Origin: Paracraurococcus ruber
GTDB lineage: Bacteria > Pseudomonadota > Alphaproteobacteria > Acetobacterales > Acetobacteraceae
Assembly: GCF_004353985.1 (NCBI RefSeq)
Contig: NZ_SMOA01000022.1
Location: 1-46,304 of the forward strand
Reading direction: 5' to 3'
DNA length: 46,304 nt
Positions 1 through 8,492 of the stretch are shown here, piece after piece (within the stretch, counting starts at the first letter, position 1; every line of letters begins with the position of its first letter). The notes beneath the pieces were generated by a model. It did no database searches, was not told the origin of the DNA, and worked only from the letters and a program-made list of their open reading frames with translations. A program made the translations under genes and the position numbers.

Positions 1-188
1 CCGCCAGCCCCGCCGGCGGGCCGCCCCCGCTGGCCGGCCGCCGCGGTCCGTGATGTACTCCCCGTAATCCGGGGCGGAGGGCGGCGGGACGGGGATGGCC
101 GGGCGCGTGACTCCGCCCCGCAACGTCATGCGGCAGCGGGACGGCGTTCGGCGCCGGCCGCCGTCCCGCCGCGGTCGGGGGTGCGGGG
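1..188. other. Non-coding lead-in to the binding-protein array
   Basis: I see no convincing gene here. The stretch has a GCCAGC/GCTGGC inverted repeat (3-8 and 29-34) and a short CCCCG/CGGGG hairpin (60-74). It probably holds the 3' trailer of an upstream gene outside the window and the promoter of the first binding protein, but no clear -35/-10 pair is visible. Confidence 0.4.
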
Positions 189-1787
189 ATGCAGCGTAGG
201 AACCTGATGCTCGGCGGGGCGGCCATGGCCATGGCGGCGCCCGGCCTGTCCATGCCGGGGCTGGCGCAGCCGGCCGGGACGCGGGTGCTGAAATTCATCC
301 CGCAATCCGATCTCGGCATCCTCGATCCCATCATCACCACGGCCTACGTCACCCGCCACCACGGCTTCATGGTGTTCGACACGCTGTTCGGCATGGACGG
401 CAATTTCCGCATCTCGCCGCAGATGGCCGAAGGCCATGCGGTGGAGGCGGACGGGCTGCGCTGGACCATCACGCTGCGGCCGGGGCTGAAATTCCACGAT
501 GGCACGCCGGTGCTGGCGCGCGACTGCGTCGCCTCCATCCGCCGCTGGGCGCCGCGCCACCCGCTGGGGCAGGAACTGGTCGCGCGGCTGGAGGAGATGT
601 CGGCGCCGGACGACCGCCGCATCCTGTTCCGCCTGAAGCGGCCCTATCCGCTGCTGGCGGAGGCGCTGGGCAGCCTGGTCACCCCCTGCTGCTTCATCAT
701 GCCGGAACGCCTGGCGCAGACCGACGGCGCGCGGCAGGTGCCGGAGATGGTCGGCAGCGGCCCCTTCCGCTTCAAGGCCGATGAACGCGTGCAGGGCAGC
801 CGCTTCGTCTATGAACGCTTCGCCGACTATGTCCCGCGCGAGGCGGGCGAGGCGAGCTGGACCGCCGGGCCGAAGCGGGTGAATCTCGACCGCGTCGAGT
901 GGATCGTCACGCCCGATGCCTCCACCGCCGCCGCCGCGCTGCAGAATGGCGAGATGGACTGGTGGGAGGTGCCGACATCGGACCTGCTGCCGCTGATCCG
1001 GCGCAACCGCAACCTGGTGCTGGACATGCCGAACCCGACCGGGCTGCTCGGCTGGGGGCGGTTCAACCACCTGCATCCGCCCTTCGACAACCCGCGCATC
1101 CGCCGGGCGCTGATGGGCGCGGTCAACCAGGCCGACTACATGACTGCCGTGACCGGCACCGACCGCAGCCTGTGGCGGGAGAATGTCGGCTTCTTCCCGC
1201 CGGAGACGCCGCTGGCGAGCGATGCGGGCCTCGAGGCGCTGCGCGGCCCGCGCGACTTCGACAAGGTGAAGCGGGAGATCGAGGCGGCCGGCTACAAGGG
1301 CGAGAAGGTGGTGCTGCTGGCGGCGACCGATTTCCCCACCCTCAACGCACTCGGCCAGGTCGGCAACGACATGCTGCGGCGGGCCGGGATGAATGTGGAG
1401 TTCGTGGCCACCGACTGGGGCAGCGTGATCGCCCGCCGCGCCAGCCGGGAACCGCCGGAGCGCGGCGGCTGGAGTATCTTCTTCACCTTCTGGACCGGTC
1501 TCGACAACATCAATCCCGGCGTGCACCAGCCGATGCGCGGCAATGGCCGCGACGGCTGGTGGGGCTGGGCGACGTCCGAGCGGCTGGAGGCGCTGCGGCA
1601 GCGCTGGTTCGACGCGCCCGACCTGGCGGCGCAGCAGGCGGCGGCGCGGGAGATGCAGCAGGTCGCCTTCGAGGAGGCGCCGACCCTGCCGCTCGGCCAG
1701 TATTTCCAGGCGACGGCCTATCGCCGCAGCCTGACGGAGGTGCCGAAGGGCATGCCGCTGTTCTGGAGCCTGAAGAAAGCCGCCTGA
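189..1787 (+). CDS. ABC transporter substrate-binding protein, family 5 (array member 1)
   Basis: A 532-residue periplasmic solute-binding protein of the SBP_bac_5 (dipeptide/oligopeptide/nickel) family, about the usual length. The N-terminus has a Tat-type signal (RRNLML in residues 3-8, then an alanine-rich core ending near LAQPAG). Family landmarks are LDPIITT (about 45-51), FHDGTPV (102-108), GSGPFRF (189-195), FNHLHPPF and a C-terminal TDWGS segment. The pocket region at about 255-275 reads DWWE followed by DLLP, a pattern shared with array members 4, 5 and 6. It is the first of six tandem paralogues that precede a single dppBCDF-type core, so it probably delivers a ligand to that core. 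The ligand cannot be read from sequence: peptides, opines, glutathione or other small organics are all possible. The ATG at 189 is chosen because it sits directly before the twin-arginine motif. Confidence 0.93.
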   Translation: MQRRNLMLGGAAMAMAAPGLSMPGLAQPAGTRVLKFIPQSDLGILDPIITTAYVTRHHGFMVFDTLFGMDGNFRISPQMAEGHAVEADGLRWTITLRPGLKFHDGTPVLARDCVASIRRWAPRHPLGQELVARLEEMSAPDDRRILFRLKRPYPLLAEALGSLVTPCCFIMPERLAQTDGARQVPEMVGSGPFRFKADERVQGSRFVYERFADYVPREAGEASWTAGPKRVNLDRVEWIVTPDASTAAAALQNGEMDWWEVPTSDLLPLIRRNRNLVLDMPNPTGLLGWGRFNHLHPPFDNPRIRRALMGAVNQADYMTAVTGTDRSLWRENVGFFPPETPLASDAGLEALRGPRDFDKVKREIEAAGYKGEKVVLLAATDFPTLNALGQVGNDMLRRAGMNVEFVATDWGSVIARRASREPPERGGWSIFFTFWTGLDNINPGVHQPMRGNGRDGWWGWATSERLEALRQRWFDAPDLAAQQAAAREMQQVAFEEAPTLPLGQYFQATAYRRSLTEVPKGMPLFWSLKKAA

Positions 1788-1804
1788 GAGCTTGCGGGGC
1801 CATG

Positions 1805-1838
1805 CCCGTTCGCGCCGACATCGCCCGCACCGAACGGG
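1805..1838. repeat. Inverted repeat between binding proteins 1 and 2
   Basis: CCCGTTCG (1805-1812) and CGAACGGG (1831-1838) can form an 8-bp stem with an 18-base loop in the 111-base gap after the first binding-protein gene. It could be a weak attenuator or an mRNA-stabilising hairpin. No T-run follows. Confidence 0.4.
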
Positions 1839-1898
1839 TGGCGCCGCCGGGCATGCCTTCGCAACTTCGATCGCTTCGCCGACTGCCTGGAGGCCGGG

Positions 1899-3479
1899 AT
1901 GCTTCGACGTGACCTGATCGCCGGCGCCGCTGCGGCGGCCGCCTTGCCGCGTTCCACCATCGCGCAGGGCAGCGCCGCGCGGGTGCTGAAATTCGTGCCC
2001 CAGGCGAACCTCACCAGCCTGGACCCGATCTGGACCACGGCGAATGTCACGCGCAACCATGCCTGGATGGTCTATGACGTGCTCTACGCCATGGACCAGC
2101 AATTCCGGCCGCAGCCGCAGATGGCGGCCGGGCATGTGCTGGAGCAGGACGGCAGGCTCTGCACCATCACCCTGCGCGACGGCCTGCGCTTCCACGACGG
2201 CGAGCCGGTGCGGGGCGTGGATTGCGTCGTCTCGCTCGAGCGCTGGATGAAGCGCAGCAGCATGGGCCAGAAGCTGGCCGGCGTGCTGGAGGAGATCGCG
2301 GCGCCGGACGACCGGACCATCCGCCTGCGGCTGCGCCGGCCCTTCCCAAGGCTGTTCGAGGCGCTGGCGACGCCGGCCAACCCCGCCGCCTTCATCGTGC
2401 CGGCGCGGCTTGCCCGCACCGACGCCTTCCAGCAGATAAGGGAGGTGGTGGGCAGCGGCCCCTTCCGCTTCCTGCCGCGCGAATACAATTCCGGCAGCTT
2501 CATCGCCTATGAGCGCAACCCGGACTACCGCCCGGTGGAGCGCGGCGAACCCAGCCTGCTGGCCGGGCCGAAGACCGCCCATTTCGACCGGGTGGAATGG
2601 CACATCATCGTCGATGCCGCGACGGCGGCCGGCGCGCTGCAGACCGGCGAGATCGACTGGTACGAGCAGCCGCCGCCCGAGATCCAGCAGCTTCTGCGTC
2701 GCAACCGGCAGATCTCGGTGGAGCCGATCGACCGCCTCAAGAACCCGGCGCTGCTGCGCTTCAACCACCTGCACCCGCCCTTCAACGACAAGCGGATGCG
2801 CCAGGCGCTGCTGCCGGCAATCAACCAGGTGGATTTCATGCAGGCCATCGTCGGCACCGACCCTGCGTTGTACGAGACCATGGGCATCTTCACCCCCGGC
2901 ACGCCCCTGGTGACGGAGGCGGGGATGGAGGTGCTGACCGGCCCGCGCAGCATCGACCGTGCCAAGGCGATGCTGAAGGAGGCCGGCTACGACAACCAGC
3001 TGATCCGGCTGATCGGTCCGACCGACATCCTGGCGCCGGCGGCGCTGACCCAGGTGGCGGGCGACATGTTCCGCCGGCTCGGCGTCAACCTTGACTTCGT
3101 GCTGACCGACTGGGGCAGCGTGGTGCAGCGCCGGGCAAGCCGCGAGCCGCTGGACCGCGGCGGCTGGAGCGTGTTCCTCACCGCCTCCGCCAGCTTCGAG
3201 TATGCCGACCCGGCCAACAATTTCCCTTTGCGCGGCAACGGGACGAATGGCTGGTTCGGCTGGCCGACGGTGCCGAAGCTGGAGGAATTGCGGGATGCCT
3301 GGTTCGACGCACCCGACCTGGAGGCGCAACGCCACATCGCGCGGGAGATCCAGGTCACGGCGCTGGACGAGCTGCCCTATATCCCGGTCGGCGCCTATAC
3401 CTCGATGACGTCGCTGCGGCGGAACCTGCAGGGGCGGGTCCCGGGCTTCGCGCTGTTCTGGAACCTGCGGCGCGCATGA
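1899..3479 (+). CDS. ABC transporter substrate-binding protein, family 5 (array member 2)
   Basis: A 526-residue SBP_bac_5 protein with a Tat-like signal (RRDLIAG at residues 3-9, core to about IAQG). It keeps the array landmarks LDPIWTT, RFHDGEPV, GSGPFRF, FNHLHPPF and TDWGSVVQRR. At about 245-265 the pocket segment is DWYEQ followed by PEIQQLL, unlike members 1, 4, 5 and 6 but like member 3, so members 2 and 3 form a separate subgroup that may bind a different ligand. A CTGGAGG ribosome-binding site lies about 6 bases before the ATG. Its stop overlaps the next start (ATGA), so members 2 and 3 are probably translationally coupled. Confidence 0.93.
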   Translation: MLRRDLIAGAAAAAALPRSTIAQGSAARVLKFVPQANLTSLDPIWTTANVTRNHAWMVYDVLYAMDQQFRPQPQMAAGHVLEQDGRLCTITLRDGLRFHDGEPVRGVDCVVSLERWMKRSSMGQKLAGVLEEIAAPDDRTIRLRLRRPFPRLFEALATPANPAAFIVPARLARTDAFQQIREVVGSGPFRFLPREYNSGSFIAYERNPDYRPVERGEPSLLAGPKTAHFDRVEWHIIVDAATAAGALQTGEIDWYEQPPPEIQQLLRRNRQISVEPIDRLKNPALLRFNHLHPPFNDKRMRQALLPAINQVDFMQAIVGTDPALYETMGIFTPGTPLVTEAGMEVLTGPRSIDRAKAMLKEAGYDNQLIRLIGPTDILAPAALTQVAGDMFRRLGVNLDFVLTDWGSVVQRRASREPLDRGGWSVFLTASASFEYADPANNFPLRGNGTNGWFGWPTVPKLEELRDAWFDAPDLEAQRHIAREIQVTALDELPYIPVGAYTSMTSLRRNLQGRVPGFALFWNLRRA

Positions 3480-5053
3480 TCGCCCGGCGCAGCCTGTTGG
3501 CCGCCGGCGCCGCACTGCTCGCCGCCCCGGCCTTCTCCCAGGCGCAGTCCCGCGTGCTGCGCTTCGTGCCGCAGGCCGATCTCGGCGGGCTGGACCCGAT
3601 CGCGATCTCCTCCAACGTCATCCGCAACCATGGCTACATGGTCTACGACACGCTCTATGGCGTGGACCACCAGTTCCGGCCGCATCCGCAGATGGCGGCC
3701 GGGCACCTGGAGGAGGAGGATGGCCGCAGCGTGACGATCACGCTGCGCGAGGGCCTGAAATTCCACGATGGCGAGCGGGTGCGGGCGGAGGATTGCGTCG
3801 TCTCCCTGCGGCGCTGGATGCGGCGCAGCCCGATGGGCCAGGTGCTGGCCGCGCGCACGGAGGAGCTTGCGGCGCTGGACGACCGGCGCTTCCGCTTCCG
3901 CCTCAAGTCGCGCTTCCCGCTGCTGATCGACGCGCTTGCGGTGCCGTCCAACCCGCAGCCCTTCATCATGCCGGCGCGCATCGCCGCGACCGATCCCTTC
4001 CAGCAGATCCGCGACCCCACGGGCAGCGGCCCCTTCCGCTTCGTGACCAGCGAGTTCCGCCAGGGCGCCCGCGCGGTCTGGGAGCGCAACGCGGATTATG
4101 TGCCGACCCAGGCCGGCGGCAGCGGCCTGACCGCCGGGCCGAAAGTGGTGCATTTCGACCGGGTGGAGTGGTCGATCATCCCCGATGCCGGCACCGCCGC
4201 GGCGGCGCTGACGGCCGGCGAGGTGGACTGGTTCGAGCAGATGCCGGCCGAGATCCAGCAATTGCTCGGCCGCAACCGCACCCTGCTGCTGGAGCCGATC
4301 GACCCGCTGCCGCTGCCGGGGCAGTTCCGCTTCAACCACCGCCAGCCGCCCTTCGACAACCCGGCCATCCGCCGCGCCTTCCTGCACGCCATCAGCCAGG
4401 AGGATTTCATGACGGCGATCGTCGGACCCGACCCGGCGAAATACGTCACCGGCGTCGGCTTCTTCACCCCCGGCAGCCCCTATGCGAGCGACGAGGCGCT
4501 GGCGCCGCTGCAGGGCCCGCGCAGCATCGAGCGCGCGAAGCAGGCGCTGCGCGAGGCCGGCTACAGGGGCGAGACCATCCGGCTGCTGGGCACCACCGAC
4601 ATCGTCTCCACCACCGCCCAGGCGCAGGTCGCGGCCGACCTGCTGCGGCGGCTGGAGGTGAATGCGGATATCGTCCTGACCGACTGGGGCACGGTGGCGC
4701 AGCGGCGGATGAATCGCGGCCCGCTCGAGCAGGGCGGCTGGTCCTGCGCCTGCTTCGCCACCTCCGGCATGGATTTCATCAACCCGATCACGCATCTGCA
4801 ACTGCGCTCGGATGGCGAGAGTGCCGCGCCCGGCTGGCCCGACCTGCCGGCGGTCGAGCGGCTGCGCGCCGAATGGCTGGAGGCGCCGGACCTCGCCGCG
4901 CAGCAGGCCATCGCGCGGCGCATCCAGGCGGCGGCGATGGAGGGGCTGCCCTACATCCCGACCGGCGCCTACTACTCCATCACCGCCCATCGCCGGACCC
5001 TGGTGGACCGGGTGAAGGGCTTCGCAATTTTCTGGGGCATCCGGAGGGCCTGA
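3476..5053 (+). CDS. ABC transporter substrate-binding protein, family 5 (array member 3)
   Basis: A 525-residue SBP_bac_5 protein. The Tat-like signal is ARRSLLAAG at residues 3-11, with a likely cut after FSQA. It shares FHDGERV, GSGPFRF, FNHRQPPF and TDWGTVAQRR with the other members. The pocket segment DWFEQ plus AEIQQLL places it with member 2. The gene starts inside the stop of member 2 (4-base ATGA overlap) and ends 3 bases before member 4, so members 2-4 are one tight transcription unit. A role as a periplasmic ligand carrier for the downstream dpp-type core is inferred from position and family. Confidence 0.93.
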   Translation: MIARRSLLAAGAALLAAPAFSQAQSRVLRFVPQADLGGLDPIAISSNVIRNHGYMVYDTLYGVDHQFRPHPQMAAGHLEEEDGRSVTITLREGLKFHDGERVRAEDCVVSLRRWMRRSPMGQVLAARTEELAALDDRRFRFRLKSRFPLLIDALAVPSNPQPFIMPARIAATDPFQQIRDPTGSGPFRFVTSEFRQGARAVWERNADYVPTQAGGSGLTAGPKVVHFDRVEWSIIPDAGTAAAALTAGEVDWFEQMPAEIQQLLGRNRTLLLEPIDPLPLPGQFRFNHRQPPFDNPAIRRAFLHAISQEDFMTAIVGPDPAKYVTGVGFFTPGSPYASDEALAPLQGPRSIERAKQALREAGYRGETIRLLGTTDIVSTTAQAQVAADLLRRLEVNADIVLTDWGTVAQRRMNRGPLEQGGWSCACFATSGMDFINPITHLQLRSDGESAAPGWPDLPAVERLRAEWLEAPDLAAQQAIARRIQAAAMEGLPYIPTGAYYSITAHRRTLVDRVKGFAIFWGIRRA

Positions 5054-5056
5054 TCC

Positions 5057-6631
5057 ATGCAACGCCGCACGCTTCTGCAGGCCCCGCTGGCCACTGCCAT
5101 CGCCGCCCCCGCCCTGGCGCAGGGCGGTGCTGCGCGCACGCTTCGCGTGGTGCCGCAGGCGAACCTGACCAGCCTCGACCCGGTCTGGACCACGGCCGTC
5201 GTCACCCGCAACCACGCCTTCCTGGTCTATGACCAGCTCTGCGCCCAGGATGCCCAGGGCGAGATCAAGCCGCAGATGGTGGAAGGCTGGGTGCGGGAGG
5301 AGGACGGGCTTGCCTGGACCTTCACCCTGCGCCCGGGCCTGCGCTTCCATGATGGCGAGCCGGTGCGGGCGCAGGATTGCGTCGCCAGCATCCGCCGCTG
5401 GGCGCGGCGCGATCCCTTCGCGCAGGTGCTCTGGCCTGCGGTCGCCGAGGTCGCGGCGCTGGACGACCGGCGCTTCCGCTTCCGGCTGCACAAGCCGGTG
5501 CCCCTGCTGCTGCTGGCCCTCGGCCAGACGCAATTCCCCTGCTTCGTCATGCCGGAGCGGATCGCCAATACCGATGCCTTCCAGCAGATCCGCGACGCCA
5601 TCGGCAGCGGCCCCTTCCGCTTCGTCCCGGGCGAATGGAATCCCGGGCAGCGCGCGGTCTGGACGAAGTTCGACAACTACGTGCCCCGCCAGGAACCGGT
5701 GGATGGGCTGGCGGGCGGCCGGGTCCCGCGCCTCGACCGCGTCGAGTGGACCATCATCTCCGACCCCGCCACGGCGGCCAATGCCATGGTGACCGGGGAG
5801 CAGGACTACTGGGAATACCCGCTGCACGACCTGCTGCCGCTGCTGCGGCGGAACCGCGAGGTGGTGGTGCAGCAGCGCCTGCTGGACGGCACCTATGGCA
5901 TCTGCCGGTTCAATCAATTGCAGCCGCCCTTCAACAACCTCGGCGTGCGGCGGGCCGTCGCCATGGCGGTGGACCAGCGCGACTATCTCCGCGCCGTCGC
6001 CGGCAACGAGCGCGATGGCTGGGAGGCCTGCGAGGGCGTCTTCACCTGCGGCACCGCCCTGGCGAACGAGGCGGGCAGCGAGATCCTGAAGACCCGCAAC
6101 ATCGACCGCGCCCGCGCCGCGCTGAAGGAGGCCGGCTATGCCGGGGAGAAGGTGGTGCTGGTCGCCCCCGGCGACTATCCGCAGATCAACGCCCTCTCGC
6201 TCGTCACCGCCGACCTGCTGACGCGCATGGGGATGAACCTGGAACTGGTCTCGACCGACTGGGGCACGCTGGTGCAGCGCCGGGTCAGCAAGGAACCGGT
6301 GGAGCGCGGCGGCTGGAGCATTATCCATACCACCTCCTCCGGCCAGTCCCTGGCGCTGCCGGTGTTCCACCTGTTCCTCAGGGCCAATGGCGACAATGCC
6401 TGGTTCGGCTGGCCGAATGACCCGGAGATCGAGCGGTTGCGCGCGGCCTGGATCGATTCGCCCGACCTGCCGACGCAGAAGCGGGTGGCGGAGGCGCTGA
6501 ACCGCCGCGCGATGGAGGTGCTGCCCTACATCCCGCTCGGCTTCTACTGGCAGCCCTCGGCCTGGCGGCGGAACGTCACCGGCGCCTTCCGCGCCCCGGC
6601 CACGGTGTTCTGGAACATGGCCAAGGGGTGA
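5057..6631 (+). CDS. ABC transporter substrate-binding protein, family 5 (array member 4)
   Basis: A 524-residue SBP_bac_5 protein with a Tat-like start (QRRTLLQAP in residues 2-10, core to LAQGG). Landmarks are LDPVWTT, RFHDGEPV, GSGPFRF and TDWGTLVQRR. Its pocket segment is DYWE followed by DLLP, the subgroup of members 1, 5 and 6. It differs from the others in the stretch after this segment, where FNQLQPPF replaces FNHLHPPF. It lies 3 bases after member 3 with an upstream GGAGGGCCTG site. The ligand is unknown. Confidence 0.93.
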   Translation: MQRRTLLQAPLATAIAAPALAQGGAARTLRVVPQANLTSLDPVWTTAVVTRNHAFLVYDQLCAQDAQGEIKPQMVEGWVREEDGLAWTFTLRPGLRFHDGEPVRAQDCVASIRRWARRDPFAQVLWPAVAEVAALDDRRFRFRLHKPVPLLLLALGQTQFPCFVMPERIANTDAFQQIRDAIGSGPFRFVPGEWNPGQRAVWTKFDNYVPRQEPVDGLAGGRVPRLDRVEWTIISDPATAANAMVTGEQDYWEYPLHDLLPLLRRNREVVVQQRLLDGTYGICRFNQLQPPFNNLGVRRAVAMAVDQRDYLRAVAGNERDGWEACEGVFTCGTALANEAGSEILKTRNIDRARAALKEAGYAGEKVVLVAPGDYPQINALSLVTADLLTRMGMNLELVSTDWGTLVQRRVSKEPVERGGWSIIHTTSSGQSLALPVFHLFLRANGDNAWFGWPNDPEIERLRAAWIDSPDLPTQKRVAEALNRRAMEVLPYIPLGFYWQPSAWRRNVTGAFRAPATVFWNMAKG

Positions 6632-6694
6632 ACCAGCGGTTGCGGCGGGCGGCCCGGCACGGCTAGGGATCGCCCCCCGCCGGAGGATTATCGC

Positions 6695-8272
6695 ATGCGC
6701 CGCCGCCACCTGCTGCACGCCGCCCCCGCTCTGCTCGCCGCGCCGCGCCTGGCCGGTGCGCAGGGCGCGCGCACCCTGCGCTTCGTGCCGCAGGGCAACC
6801 TGGCGAATGTCGACCCGATCTGGACCACCACTGTCATCGCCCGCAACCACGGGCTGATGGTCTATGACACGCTGTTCGGCCTGGGGCGTGACTTCCAGCC
6901 GAAGCCGCAGATGGCGGCGGGGCATGACGTCTCGGCCGACGGGCTGCGGCACACGATCTCGCTGCGCGCCGATCTCCGCTTCCACGATGGGGAGAAGGTG
7001 ACGGCGCGGGACTGCATTGCCTCCATCGCGCGCTGGTCGAAGCGGGACGTACTGGGCCAGCGGCTGAACGCGCTGCTGGAGGAGATGCGCGCCCTCGCCG
7101 ATGACCGCTTCGAGATCGTGCTCAAGCGGCCCTGGCCCGGCCTGGCCTGGGCGCTCGGCAAGCCCTCGGCCAATATCTGCGCCATCATGCCGGAACGGGT
7201 GGCGCAGACCGATCCCTTCCAGCAGATCACCGAGCATGTCGGCAGCGGTCCCTTCCGCTTCCGCGCCAGCCAATGGGTGCCGGGCAGCATCGCGGTCTAT
7301 GAGCGCAGCGCGCATTACGTGCCGCGCGACGAGCCGGCGGATTTTTTGGCCGGCGGCAAGCAGGTGTTCTTCGACCGGGTGGAATGGCGGATCATGCCGG
7401 ACCCGGCCACCGCCGCCGCCGCGCTGCAGAACAACGAGGTGGACTGGTGGGAGACGCCGCTGGCCGACCTGCTGCCGGTTCTGCGCCGCAACCGCGAGAT
7501 CGCGATCGAGGTGGTGAACACCGCCGGCAACCTGGGCGTGCTGCGCTTCAACCATCTGCACCCGCCTTTCGACAAGCCCGAGATCCGCCGCGCCATCTTC
7601 CCGGCGATCGACCAGAAGACCTTCATGCAGGCGGCGCTGGGCGAGGATGCGGCGCTGTGGCAGGTGCCGGCGGGTGCCTTCACCCCCGGCACGCCGCTGG
7701 CCAATGATTCAGGGCTGGAGGCGCTGACCGGCCCGCGCGACCCGGAGGCGGCGAAGCGCGCGCTGCGCGCCGCCGGCTATGACGGTCGCAAGGTGGTGAT
7801 GCTGGTGCCGACCGACTTCCCGACGCTGAACGGCATGTCGGAGGTGGCGGCGGATGCGCTGCGCAAGATCGGCATGAATATCGATGCCCAGGCGATGGAT
7901 TGGGGCACGCTGGTGCAGCGCCGCGCGAAGAAGGATCCGCCGGAGCAGGGCGGCTGGAACCTTTTCGTGACGAGCTGGGAGGGGCTGGACGTCTCCGTCC
8001 CCGGCAGCCACCAGCCGCTGCGCGGCAACGGGCAGGATGGCTGGTTCGGCTGGTCCAGCAGCCCACGGCGGGAGGCGCTGCGGGAGGCCTGGTTCGCGGC
8101 CCCCGACCAGGCGGCCGAGAAGCGCATCGCGGCCGACCTGCAGCAGGCGCTGTGGGAGGAGGCGCCCTTCGTGCCGCTGGGCCTGCTGCGCCCGCCCATG
8201 GCCTATCGCCGCAGCCTGTCCAACATCGTGGTCGGCGGTCCGGCGCTGTTCTGGAATGTGAGGCGGGGCTGA
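6695..8272 (+). CDS. ABC transporter substrate-binding protein, family 5 (array member 5)
   Basis: A 525-residue SBP_bac_5 protein with a Tat-like signal (RRRHLLHAA in residues 2-10, cut after AGAQG). A strong CCGGAGGATTA ribosome-binding site sits about 7 bases before the ATG, more consensus than those of the other members. It has the array landmarks VDPIWTT, FHDGEKV, GSGPFRF, FNHLHPPF and MDWGTLVQRR, and the DWWE plus DLLP pocket segment of subgroup 1/4/5/6. A 220-base gap with two hairpins separates it from member 6. Confidence 0.93.
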   Translation: MRRRHLLHAAPALLAAPRLAGAQGARTLRFVPQGNLANVDPIWTTTVIARNHGLMVYDTLFGLGRDFQPKPQMAAGHDVSADGLRHTISLRADLRFHDGEKVTARDCIASIARWSKRDVLGQRLNALLEEMRALADDRFEIVLKRPWPGLAWALGKPSANICAIMPERVAQTDPFQQITEHVGSGPFRFRASQWVPGSIAVYERSAHYVPRDEPADFLAGGKQVFFDRVEWRIMPDPATAAAALQNNEVDWWETPLADLLPVLRRNREIAIEVVNTAGNLGVLRFNHLHPPFDKPEIRRAIFPAIDQKTFMQAALGEDAALWQVPAGAFTPGTPLANDSGLEALTGPRDPEAAKRALRAAGYDGRKVVMLVPTDFPTLNGMSEVAADALRKIGMNIDAQAMDWGTLVQRRAKKDPPEQGGWNLFVTSWEGLDVSVPGSHQPLRGNGQDGWFGWSSSPRREALREAWFAAPDQAAEKRIAADLQQALWEEAPFVPLGLLRPPMAYRRSLSNIVVGGPALFWNVRRG

Positions 8273-8281
8273 CCCGTGGGG

Positions 8282-8305
8282 GCCAGGGGCCTTGCGGCTC
8301 CTGGC
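8282..8305 (+). repeat. Hairpin after binding protein 5
   Basis: GCCAGGGGCC and GGCTCCTGGC form a 10-bp stem with one G-U pair around a TTGC loop, 9 bases after the stop of array member 5. It may end or weaken transcription before member 6, or protect the upstream mRNA from 3' decay. No T-run follows, so factor-independent termination is not assured. Confidence 0.55.
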
Positions 8306-8321
8306 GGCGGGAGCGCGAGGG

Positions 8322-8341
8322 GTCGGACGCAGGCGTCCGAC
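8322..8341. repeat. Perfect 9-bp inverted repeat between binding proteins 5 and 6
   Basis: GTCGGACGC and GCGTCCGAC are separated by only two bases (AG), giving a nearly perfect palindrome. The loop is too tight for an ideal hairpin, so besides an RNA structure it could be an operator or a REP-like element. It lies in the 220-base gap (8273-8492), the only long gap inside the array, which may carry a separate promoter for member 6 and dppBCDF. Confidence 0.45.
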
Positions 8342-8492
8342 GAGCCTTCCGCGCATGGCACGCGATGTGCAGAGCCAGCCTGGAGTTCGGGTCGGCCCCG
8401 GCCGGGGGTGCTGGCGCGCTGCCCAAGGCTGCGGCAGTCTGGCCCGAAATGGGGCGGGGCAGGGCCGCCCTGCGGCTGGGAGAGAAGACCAC

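Noticed and set aside
126-7561. Very long open frames on the - strand opposite the binding-protein array (1129 and 1388 codons)
   Set aside because: They mirror the codon structure of the real + strand genes, are full of Arg, Gln, His and Ala low-complexity runs, and have no recognisable domain. High GC removes stop codons on the antisense strand.
8292-8492. N-terminal extension of binding protein 6 from 8292
   Set aside because: It would bury the Tat signal 67 residues inside the protein and would run through two hairpins; the ATG at 8493 has a proper ribosome-binding site.
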